Below the pieces are notes generated by a model. That model saw nothing but the letters and a program-made list of their open reading frames with translations, was not told the origin of the DNA and did not search any database. A DNA stretch of 64,000 nucleotides, from the NCBI GenBank assembly GCA_011526105.1, contig WYAZ01000128.1, forward strand, positions 1-64,000, written 5' to 3'. The position numbers and the translations under genes were made by a program. Shown here piece after piece: positions 42,667-51,322 of this stretch (positions are counted from its first letter, which is position 1; each line of letters begins with the position of its first letter). The DNA comes from Deltaproteobacteria bacterium (GTDB taxonomy: Bacteria > Myxococcota > Kuafuiibacteriia > Kuafuiibacteriales > Kuafuiibacteriaceae).

Positions 42667-44379
42667 ATGTCTGAGCCCGAGAGCATTCTCCCATCCATCG
42701 AAAACCCCTTTGCGAGCACCAGCGAGGGCGAGGCCGAAAGGGCCCGCCGGAGCCCCTACGAAGAGGTCCTGGCCGAGGGCCGCGCCTTGCTCCTGCGGCC
42801 GATGCAGGCGGGTGGCTGGGCAAACGTGGAGCGTCAGCACGCCAAGGGGCGGATGACGGTATGGGAGCGGATCCGTGTGCTCACGAAGGAGCCACCAAAC
42901 GTCCTCTTTCAGAACTGGGGCAAGAACCTCGACGGCGCCTCTTTGGTCACCGGGGTGCTTTCCATCGGTGGGCGAGACGTCGCGCTCTACGGCCACGACT
43001 TCACGGTTCGAGCGGGCTCCATGGATGCCACCAACGGCAAGAAGCTCGCGCGCCTGTTTCAGCTCGCCGGTGAGCGCGGGCTGCCGCTCATCGGCATGAA
43101 CGACAGCGCGGGCGCATTTGTGCCCGCCGGCGTCGGTGGTCTCGATGGATACGCAGAGGCCTTCACGGCTCTGCGGAAGATCAGCGGGGTGGTGCCGAGC
43201 ATCATGTGCATGTTCGGCTTCAACGCGGGCGGCGGATCGTACCTGCCGCGTCAAGGCAGCTTCGTCATTCAGCCCAAAGACACCTTCTTCGGACTGACCG
43301 GACCAGGCGTCGTCAAGTCGGTGCTCGGCGAGGACGTGACGCCGGACGAGCTTGGCGGTCCCGCGGTCCATGGCGCGTCTGGGGTCGCGGACCTCACCGT
43401 CGCGGACGAGGTCGCTGCGCTTCGCACCGCGGTACGTCTGCTCTCCTACCTGCCGAGCAACAACCAGAGCCTCGCCCCGTTTCAACCCACGAGCGACCCG
43501 CTCGAGCGCGCCACCGGGGAGATCGACACGCTCCTCCGGCGCGCCTTCGACTCGCCCACGGGCTTCAACACCCCCTTCGACGTCAGCATCATCATCCAGC
43601 AGCTCTGCGACCACGGCGACTACTTCGAGGTGCAGCCTGGACGCGCCCGCAACACCATCACTGCCTTTGGGCGCATGGGCGGGCACGTGGTGGGTTTTGT
43701 GGCGAACAACAGCGCTGTGGCTTCGGGGCAGATCGACGTCGACGCCGCGCTCAAGAACGCGCGCTTCATCCGCTTCTGCAACCTCTATAACATCCCTCTC
43801 GTCTTCATCGAGGACACTACGGGCTTTCTGCCGGGTAGAGACCAAGAGCAGCGCGGCATCGTGCACGCCGGGCGCGCCATGCTGGACGCGATCATCGACG
43901 TTCGCACGCCGCGCATCCTGCTCCTCCTCCGAAACGCCTACGGCGGCGCCTATGCATCCTTCAACAACTACCCCACCGGAGCGGACCTCGTGATCGCGCT
44001 GCCCACGACCCGAGTCGCGGTGATGGGCCCGGCGGGCAAGGAGTTCGTCTACAAGGATGAGCTCAGAAAGCTACGCGCCGAGATCCCGGGCCGCGAGGCA
44101 CAGGCTCAGAAGGACCGCCTCGCCAAGGGCCTGAGCGCGGCACAGGCACGCGAGGAGGCGGAACAGGAGGCGCAGGCCTGGCTCCGCGCCGAGGAGGCGC
44201 GTCTCAACTTGCGCTACGAGAAAGAGCTCATGAATCCACGAGAGGCGCTCTCTTTGGGCTCTATCTCGCGCATCGTGATGCCGACAGAGCTCCGCTCAGT
44301 GCTCGCGAAGGAGATCGCCTTCTTCATGCGCCACTACAGCCCGAGCCCGTTCAGCGCAGTACAGCGCGAGTTCCACTGA
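42667..44379 (+). CDS. acyl-CoA carboxylase, carboxyltransferase subunit (atypical pair)
   Basis: 570 residues with the two crotonase-fold halves of a carboxyltransferase: [39 protein letters not shown] and [20 protein letters not shown] in the first, [38 protein letters not shown] and [20 protein letters not shown] in the second. It moves CO2 from carboxybiotin to an acyl-CoA such as acetyl- or propionyl-CoA. Differences from the standard PCC/MCC beta subunit are a long N-terminus (about 45 residues before the core) and an extra charged helix near 480-530. It is 10 bp ahead of the matching biotin-carboxylase gene. Confidence 0.88.
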   Translation: MSEPESILPSIENPFASTSEGEAERARRSPYEEVLAEGRALLLRPMQAGGWANVERQHAKGRMTVWERIRVLTKEPPNVLFQNWGKNLDGASLVTGVLSIGGRDVALYGHDFTVRAGSMDATNGKKLARLFQLAGERGLPLIGMNDSAGAFVPAGVGGLDGYAEAFTALRKISGVVPSIMCMFGFNAGGGSYLPRQGSFVIQPKDTFFGLTGPGVVKSVLGEDVTPDELGGPAVHGASGVADLTVADEVAALRTAVRLLSYLPSNNQSLAPFQPTSDPLERATGEIDTLLRRAFDSPTGFNTPFDVSIIIQQLCDHGDYFEVQPGRARNTITAFGRMGGHVVGFVANNSAVASGQIDVDAALKNARFIRFCNLYNIPLVFIEDTTGFLPGRDQEQRGIVHAGRAMLDAIIDVRTPRILLLLRNAYGGAYASFNNYPTGADLVIALPTTRVAVMGPAGKEFVYKDELRKLRAEIPGREAQAQKDRLAKGLSAAQAREEAEQEAQAWLRAEEARLNLRYEKELMNPREALSLGSISRIVMPTELRSVLAKEIAFFMRHYSPSPFSAVQREFH

Positions 44380-44389
44380 GGTTTCTGCC

Positions 44390-47254
44390 GTGACCAACCA
44401 CTACGACCAGAACCCGCTGATCCATCGGGACCGGCGCCTCGCAAAGGCGAACTCCGAATGGGCCCGCTCCTTCGCCTGCGACCAAATGCGTCCGCTCATC
44501 GTCTGTCGAGGGCCGGTGCGCAAGGAGGCCATCGACGTCTTCCGAGAGATGGGTATGACCCAGATCGGCATGTTGCTCTCAGAGAAGGACTCCATCGTCT
44601 TCACGCACGCGCTCGCCCCGGAGCTTCGCGGCATCACCCCCGGCCACGTGCATCGTGTGCCCGACTACACCGGGGGCACAAAGGAAGAGCGTTCGCAGCG
44701 CGTCCAGGACATCATCGGCATCGCGAAGGCCCACGGCTACGACTACATCTTCGCCGGCTACGGCTTCATGGCCGAAGACGAGGACTTCGTTCGAGCCATC
44801 GAAGACGCTGGCCTGGGCTTCATCGGCCCTTGCTCGTTCACGGTGAGAGGGGCCGGTCGCAAGGACGACGCAAAAAAGACCGCGCTCAAAGAGGGGGTCT
44901 CCGTCACCCCCGGGGTCAACGACGTCTCCGCGCGCGCCCTTCTCACCCGACACGGAGCTCGCGACGCCCTCCTCGCGTTGGCCGGCAAACACGGGCTCAA
45001 ACTCCCAGATGCGCTCGAGGAGGAGCTCCCCGCTCTCGCGGAGCAGGTCTTGGATGCCTCCTATCGGAAGCGGATCGATCTTCTGAGCATCGAAGAGATT
45101 GGCGCTCAGGTCGAGAAGGAGCTCCACGCCCTCTTCCTCGAGTTCCCAAAGCACCGAATCCGCCTCAAAGCGGTCGGCGGCGGTGGCGGCAAGGGTCAGC
45201 GAGTGCTGAACGCACCCGCGAGCTACGAAGGCTCCCTCGAAGAACGCATCAAGAAGGCGGCCGCCGTGGGCTCGCAGAAGTACCGAGAGGTGCTGCTCGA
45301 GGTCAAGGCGGCGGGGGTCGGCGACAACAAGAACGTGCTCATCGAGCTCAACGTCGAGGAGACCCGTCACCTCGAGATTCAGCTCCTCGGCAACGGCGAG
45401 TGGGCCATCGCCCTCGGCGGCCGTGACTGCTCCCTTCAGATGCACGAGCAGAAGCTCCTCGAGATCTCGGTCACGCAAGAGGCGCTGGCCCTGGAAATCC
45501 AGAAGCGCAAGGAGGCCTCTCCGCGCGCCACCAAGGCCCTCAAGGATGACCTCGAGATCCTGCGCCGGATGGAGGCGGAGGCCGAGCGTTTCGGCCAGGC
45601 CGTCAGGCTCGACTCCGTGTCCACGTTCGAGTGCATCGTGGAAGGCGACCGCCACTATTTCATGGAGGTCAACACGCGGATTCAGGTCGAGCACCGCGTC
45701 TCCGAGCTCTGCTACTCACTGCGCTTCAGGAACCCGCTGCACCCCGAGGACTACTTCGATGTCTTCTCGCTGGTGGAGGCGATGGCGCTCTTGGCCCGGC
45801 ACAAGGACCGGCTGCCCAAGCCGGAGCGAAAGCCCCGCCACAACGCCTCGCTCGAGGCCCGGCTCAATGCCACCGACGACGCTCTGCAGCCTCATGCGGG
45901 CGGCATCCTCCACAGCTGGACCGACCCGATGGAAGGTGAGATCCGAGACGACCAAGGCATCTCGCAGAAGAACCCTGACACCGGTCTGTTTGTCCGCTAC
46001 AAGATCGCCGGAGCCTACGACAGCAACATCGCGCTGCTCGTGACACCAGGCACCGACCGAAAGCACGCCTATGCGCGGCTGTGCGAGATCTTGCGGCTCA
46101 CGCGACTCCGCGGCGTAGACCTCGCCACGAACCTCGAGTTCCACTACGGGCTCGTCAACTGGCTTCTCGCCCGCGACGTGTACGCCAAACCCACCACGCG
46201 ATTCGTCATGCCCTACTTGACGCAGGTCGGGCTTGTGCGTGCGGAGGCCTTGGACATCGACCTCGATCGCGCGGAGGCCGAGATCGGGAAGCACCACACC
46301 GCGCAGATCCAGGCCACGACCGATCAGCCGGCGAGAGACACGGTCCTCGCTCGAACGCGCGAGATCCTCGCCCGCAAGGAGACGCTGCTCCGGCGCCCCC
46401 TCGAACGGCTGCTCAACTGTCCTCATGTGCTCTCCGGCTGGCTCTCGGCGCACCGCGAGAGCTTTCGCGAAGACGGAGGCCGCATCGCTTGGCTACAGAA
46501 CCCGGTTCACGTGCTCGCAGAGACGTATCACGTGCTGAACATGGAGCCACAGGCCGACGCGGCTCCCGCACAGGTCATCTGGGACCACGATGCGTACATC
46601 CTCAACGAAGCGCTCTCCTTCTACGACTCCGTGCAGTCTGCGTTTGGCATCAGCAAGAGCGACTTCCCCGCCCAAGAGGCCTTCCTCCGCGGGCCGGCGC
46701 CCAAGGGGACCCAGGAGGCTCAGTGGTCTCGCATCAAGGGCGCGCATCTGGGCTTCCAGCTCGGCCTCGAGCTTCTGAGCCTCTTGCCGCTCATCGGCCT
46801 GCGCTCCAAGTTCTTCGAACTTCGCTTGGACGAAGATCTGCAGGTGGTGATCCCCGAGCGCCTCACAGACCCTGCGCTCCAAGAACGCATGAAGAAGGTC
46901 TTGGTGCCGCCCCCAGCCACCAAGGCCGATGAGATTGTCTCGTCCAGTGGTGGCATGTTCTACACGCAGGAGGCACCGGGTCTGCCTCCGCTGGCCCACG
47001 TGGGGAAGCACTTCGAGAAGGGCGATCCGCTCTACGTCATCGAAGTGATGAAGATGTTCAATCGCATTCAGGCGCCGTTCGCCGGAACAATCACGCGAAT
47101 GCTCGTCGAGGGCGACGGCACGGTGGTGACCAAGGGGCAGCCGCTCTTCAAGGTCACGCCGGACGAGAAGCTCATCGAGGAGCCCGCCGCCGCGGTCGAG
47201 GCCCGGCGCGCAGCTCATACCGAGAGCTACCTCGCCGCCATCCTCGGGAAGTGA
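44390..47254 (+). CDS. biotin carboxylase/biotin carrier subunit, long atypical form
   Basis: 954 residues from GTG. The biotin-carboxylase ATP-grasp is present (LKAVGGGGGKGQRV, NVEETRHLEIQLLGNGEWAI, FMEVNTRIQVEHRVSELC) but with about 80 extra residues between the PGVND segment and the glycine-rich loop, where normal biotin carboxylases have only 20-25. The middle 600-850 is a helical region of unknown role. The biotinyl domain at 880-930 has EVMKMFN, with Lys888 as the biotin site. The usual size is about 660 residues. Adjacent to its carboxyltransferase partner, it probably forms a distinct acyl-CoA carboxylase class; substrate unknown. Confidence 0.86.
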   Translation: MTNHYDQNPLIHRDRRLAKANSEWARSFACDQMRPLIVCRGPVRKEAIDVFREMGMTQIGMLLSEKDSIVFTHALAPELRGITPGHVHRVPDYTGGTKEERSQRVQDIIGIAKAHGYDYIFAGYGFMAEDEDFVRAIEDAGLGFIGPCSFTVRGAGRKDDAKKTALKEGVSVTPGVNDVSARALLTRHGARDALLALAGKHGLKLPDALEEELPALAEQVLDASYRKRIDLLSIEEIGAQVEKELHALFLEFPKHRIRLKAVGGGGGKGQRVLNAPASYEGSLEERIKKAAAVGSQKYREVLLEVKAAGVGDNKNVLIELNVEETRHLEIQLLGNGEWAIALGGRDCSLQMHEQKLLEISVTQEALALEIQKRKEASPRATKALKDDLEILRRMEAEAERFGQAVRLDSVSTFECIVEGDRHYFMEVNTRIQVEHRVSELCYSLRFRNPLHPEDYFDVFSLVEAMALLARHKDRLPKPERKPRHNASLEARLNATDDALQPHAGGILHSWTDPMEGEIRDDQGISQKNPDTGLFVRYKIAGAYDSNIALLVTPGTDRKHAYARLCEILRLTRLRGVDLATNLEFHYGLVNWLLARDVYAKPTTRFVMPYLTQVGLVRAEALDIDLDRAEAEIGKHHTAQIQATTDQPARDTVLARTREILARKETLLRRPLERLLNCPHVLSGWLSAHRESFREDGGRIAWLQNPVHVLAETYHVLNMEPQADAAPAQVIWDHDAYILNEALSFYDSVQSAFGISKSDFPAQEAFLRGPAPKGTQEAQWSRIKGAHLGFQLGLELLSLLPLIGLRSKFFELRLDEDLQVVIPERLTDPALQERMKKVLVPPPATKADEIVSSSGGMFYTQEAPGLPPLAHVGKHFEKGDPLYVIEVMKMFNRIQAPFAGTITRMLVEGDGTVVTKGQPLFKVTPDEKLIEEPAAAVEARRAAHTESYLAAILGK

Positions 47255-47266
47255 TAAGGGCGGAGG

Positions 47267-48151
47267 ATGTGGCGGTCCGTACTCGCGCCCGGCCTGAGCC
47301 TGGCTGTGCTGTTCTTGTTCACCGGTTGCTCAGACGATGACACCCCCGACGCCGGCGACGCCGGGCCCAGCGACGCCGGCGACGGCCCCTGCCACCCCGA
47401 CAACCTGCAGGTCGACATCGCTTCGACCGAAGGTCTTTCGTACACCAACGCGCGGTTCTCACCCGACGGCACAGAGATCGCCCTCATCGCGTGGCGTGGC
47501 CTCGCGCTCGACGACCTCGTGATCGTCGACCGCTGCGGAGAGAACCTGAGGCGGCTTGGAATTCGAGCGAGCGCCAAGGCCGTCTCCACGTGGGGCCCCA
47601 GCTGGTCCGCGGACGGAACGCAGATCTATTTCGTGGGCAGCGAAGACTCCGTCCGCCGAGTGTCGGCCGCCGGCGGGATCTCCGAGATCGTGCTCCCGGT
47701 CGCAGAGGCCCCGGTGCTCGACGTCAGCCGCGACGGAACGAAGGTTCTCTACGCCACGCGTGAGTTCCGCGTGTTCGACCTCGGAACCCGCACGAGCACC
47801 GCCTACGGCGTCTACGGGACCTCTCCGCGATTCTCTCCAGATGGCACCCAGGTCGCGTTCAGCCGCGAGCGCAAGATCGAGATCATGAACCTCGAGACCC
47901 GAGAGATCCGGGAGGTCCTCAGCTTCGACTCCCTGGTTCGACTCTCCGTCGCCTGGTTCTCCACGGGCGATCGCCTGGCCATCACCTCCGAGCGCGGCAC
48001 GGAGATCGTAGAGCTCACCACCCCCATCGCACGCCGCACGGTCGCGCCGGAGGCCATCGTTCGGGACGTGGATGTCTCCCGGGACGACCAGGCGATCCTC
48101 TTCGGGCTCAACGGGCAGCCCCAGGTGCGGGTGATCCGAGGCTTCGATTGA
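47267..48151 (+). CDS. TolB/PD40-type propeller lipoprotein
   Basis: 294 residues. Lipoprotein signal ending LFTGC (Cys21), then a DDTPDAGDAGPSDAGDG linker. The body has four PD40-like units (FSPDGTEIALI, WSADGTQIYFV, VSRDGTKVLYA, FSPDGTQVAFS) that should make a six-bladed propeller like TolB's C-terminal half. It has no TolB N-terminal domain. It is probably an outer-membrane-anchored binding protein. It follows the carboxylase stop by 12 bp, but co-function is not implied. Confidence 0.8.
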   Translation: MWRSVLAPGLSLAVLFLFTGCSDDDTPDAGDAGPSDAGDGPCHPDNLQVDIASTEGLSYTNARFSPDGTEIALIAWRGLALDDLVIVDRCGENLRRLGIRASAKAVSTWGPSWSADGTQIYFVGSEDSVRRVSAAGGISEIVLPVAEAPVLDVSRDGTKVLYATREFRVFDLGTRTSTAYGVYGTSPRFSPDGTQVAFSRERKIEIMNLETREIREVLSFDSLVRLSVAWFSTGDRLAITSERGTEIVELTTPIARRTVAPEAIVRDVDVSRDDQAILFGLNGQPQVRVIRGFD

Positions 48152-48187
48152 CCTCTGGTGCGCGGCGCGCCTAGCGTCGCGCCCGAC

Positions 48188-49078
<891 letters not shown>

Positions 49079-49133
49079 CGCCCGGATTCCCACTTGCCTG
49101 AAGCGGCCGGCCGTCGTTTCTTCGGTTCCACCC

Positions 49134-50489
49134 ATGGTTGATTCGAGCGGCACTCTCCATCTGGGAAACAGCCCGGTCCTCGCGGTTCGGGACTTCCGCC
49201 TCGACGTGGTGGAGGGCCCGGACGCGGGCAGGAGCTTCGGGCCGCTGGCCGCCGTCGTGCGCGTGGGGAGCGCCGAGGCCAACGAGGTGCGCCTCTCGGA
49301 CGCGGCCGTCTCGCGCTTTCACTTCAGCATCGAGCGCGGCCCGCGAGGCCTCATGCTCTCAGACTCCGGCAGCACCAACGGCACCTTTCTCGGGACCTAC
49401 CGAGTGCTCAGCGCCTACCTCGACGACGGAGCGAAGATCGGCGTCGGCAAGACCGTCCTCTCCTACCGCGTGGCTAAAGAGGCCCGGGTGCTGCCGGTGA
49501 GTGAGCGGCGCAGCTTCGGCCAGCTCTTGGGCGAGAGCCCAGCGATGCGTTCTCTCTTCTCGATGATGGAGCGCCTCGCCAAAGTCGACGCGCCGGTTCT
49601 GATCGAGGGTCCTACCGGCACCGGGAAGGAGCTCATCGCGCGCGGGCTGCACGCGGAAGGTCCACTCAAAGACCGCCCCTTCGTGGTCGTCGACTGCGGC
49701 GCCGCCACCCCTACCCTCATCGAGAGTGAACTCTTCGGTCACCAAAAGGGCGCCTTCACCGGGGCCGATCAGGCTCGGACCGGGGCCTTCGAGCTCGCCG
49801 ACGGCGGTACCATCTTTTTGGACGAGATCGGTGAGCTCCCACTCCCGCTCCAGCCCAAGCTCCTGCGCGTCCTCGAGAGCGGGGTCATCCGCCCCATCGG
49901 CTCGGAGAAGGAGCGCGCGGTGCGCGTACGTGTCCTCTCCGCAACCCACCGAAACCTGCGCCACATGGTGAACATCGGCACCTTTCGCGAGGACCTCTAC
50001 TTCCGGCTGGCGGTCTGCCCGGTGCAAGTCCCGCCTCTTTCGGAGCGGCCGGAAGATTTGCGCGTGCTGACCCATCACTTCCTCGGGCACGCGCTCCGCG
50101 CCATCGGCTTCGAGGGCCCCACCCCCGCTCCCTCGAGGGAGACCCTGAGTTTCCTCGAGAACCAGACGCTCTCGGGCAACGTGCGTGAGCTCCGAAACCT
50201 GGTGGAGCGCGCCGTGATCCTCGGGGAGCCCTCCTTGGTTCACGGCGGCGAACTCGCGCCCACCTTGAGAGAGATAAACTCCACCGAGCGCCGGCTGCTT
50301 CCGGAGCGCGTGCCGCTCGAGGAGGCCAAGCGACGCTTCGAACGCGAGTACCTGGTGCGACTGGTCACGCGGCATCAGGGTGACTTTCGGGCGGCGGCCG
50401 AAGAAGCGGATATCCACCCAAAGTCTCTGCAGCGCTTGGTGCGACGCCACGAACTCAAGGACACCATCGCCCAAGAGATGGGCCCCTGA
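49134..50489 (+). CDS. FHA-domain sigma-54-dependent transcriptional activator
   Basis: 451 residues. Residues 20-115 are an FHA domain (VRVGSAEANEVRLSDAAVSR, HFSIERGPRGLMLSD, GSTNGTFLG), which binds phosphothreonine. Residues 130-370 are the AAA+ core: Walker A GPTGTGKE, sigma-54-contacting GAFTGA, Walker B GGTIFLDEIGELP, and the arginine-finger region FREDLYFRLAV. The C-terminal Fis-type helix-turn-helix is around 405-445 (GDFRAAAEEADIHPKSLQRL). The input comes from a Ser/Thr kinase rather than a histidine kinase, as is common in myxobacteria. Target promoters are unknown; one sigma-54-like site exists at 16066-16082. Confidence 0.93.
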   Translation: MVDSSGTLHLGNSPVLAVRDFRLDVVEGPDAGRSFGPLAAVVRVGSAEANEVRLSDAAVSRFHFSIERGPRGLMLSDSGSTNGTFLGTYRVLSAYLDDGAKIGVGKTVLSYRVAKEARVLPVSERRSFGQLLGESPAMRSLFSMMERLAKVDAPVLIEGPTGTGKELIARGLHAEGPLKDRPFVVVDCGAATPTLIESELFGHQKGAFTGADQARTGAFELADGGTIFLDEIGELPLPLQPKLLRVLESGVIRPIGSEKERAVRVRVLSATHRNLRHMVNIGTFREDLYFRLAVCPVQVPPLSERPEDLRVLTHHFLGHALRAIGFEGPTPAPSRETLSFLENQTLSGNVRELRNLVERAVILGEPSLVHGGELAPTLREINSTERRLLPERVPLEEAKRRFEREYLVRLVTRHQGDFRAAAEEADIHPKSLQRLVRRHELKDTIAQEMGP

Positions 50490-50503
50490 GCCCGTAGCAA
50501 AGG

Positions 50504-51208
50504 TCACTCCGAGAGCTTCCCGTGTTTGGGGTGCTTCCACCAGCGTTTGCCGCAGCGCCTCACAAAGTGAGTGTGGTGTCCGTCGATCTGAACCCGGCCT
50601 TCGGTGGAGACATTGACGAGGTCCACATGATGACCTCGCACCACGAGGTCTCCGGTGAGCACCGTGCGATCCCCGCCCGAGCAGTCGCCGTTGCCGGTCC
50701 CGAACAACGTGACGTGATGTCCCTCGATCACGATGTCCTCGGTCACGGTGCCCGCGGGCAAGTGCACCACCTGGTGATGACCGCGGATGTGGATGGCCTC
50801 GCCTTCGCCGAAGTAGTCCGTCCCCGGCCGACGGCGAACGAGTCGAATGGTGAGGTGGTCGCGACCGCCACGCACATCGATCTCGAGCATCTCACCGGGC
50901 TGAACATCATCGATCACCAGCGTGCCCGAGATGCCGTCTCCCAAGACGCCGATCTCCACCCGGCCCGTGGGCAGACCGTCGGTGGCGAAGGAGCCGTCGT
51001 CATCCACGAAGGCCGTCGTGCCGTGGCCGTTGATCTCGATCTCGATCTGCTTGTCGTGGGAGAGGGCGTCGAAACCGCTGGTCTCGGAGGCCAGAGTCCC
51101 GTCGACTCGCCCCACGAGCGTGGGCGAGGGCGCGCCGCAGCCCAGAAGAAGCGCCAAAGCGGTCGTTGCGGACGCGGCGAGAGGGTGGAGAAAGCTGGGT
51201 CTGTTCAT
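50504..51208 (-). CDS. lipoprotein with repeated Gly-His-His motifs
   Basis: 234 residues from ATG 51208. The lipobox is LLGC (Cys24). A beta-rich middle (40-125) is followed by strands that each carry GHH: 143-145 (IRGHHQVVHL), 163-165 (IEGHHVTLFG), 192-194 (RGHHVDLVN) and 210-212 (IDGHHTHFV). The layout suggests stacked beta-helix turns with a ladder of His pairs, a possible metal- or ligand-binding surface. The last 25 residues are very basic and aromatic (RRCGKRWWKHPKHGK). No family is recognised. It converges closely (14 bp) with the FHA activator gene. Confidence 0.7.
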   Translation of the reverse strand: MNRPSFLHPLAASATTALALLLGCGAPSPTLVGRVDGTLASETSGFDALSHDKQIEIEINGHGTTAFVDDDGSFATDGLPTGRVEIGVLGDGISGTLVIDDVQPGEMLEIDVRGGRDHLTIRLVRRRPGTDYFGEGEAIHIRGHHQVVHLPAGTVTEDIVIEGHHVTLFGTGNGDCSGGDRTVLTGDLVVRGHHVDLVNVSTEGRVQIDGHHTHFVRRCGKRWWKHPKHGKLSE

Positions 51209-51297
51209 GGGGGCTGCTGTACGCACACGCCGTGCCGAGACCACATGTTCCCGAAAGCTCGCTGTGCGGCCCGTCGAGCTACCGAGCGGCGCCGTTC

Positions 51298-51313
51298 GGA
51301 ACCGCTGGGTTCC
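51298..51313 (-). terminator. hairpin after pepN
   Basis: GGAACC (51298-51303) and GGTTCC (51308-51313) form a perfect 6-bp stem with a 4-nt loop, directly after the pepN stop codon on the minus strand. No T-run. Confidence 0.4.
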
Positions 51314-51322
51314 AGACCGCGC

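Noticed and set aside
42394-43866. 490-aa minus-strand frame
   Set aside because: Antisense to the carboxyltransferase gene, whose catalytic motifs are unambiguous.
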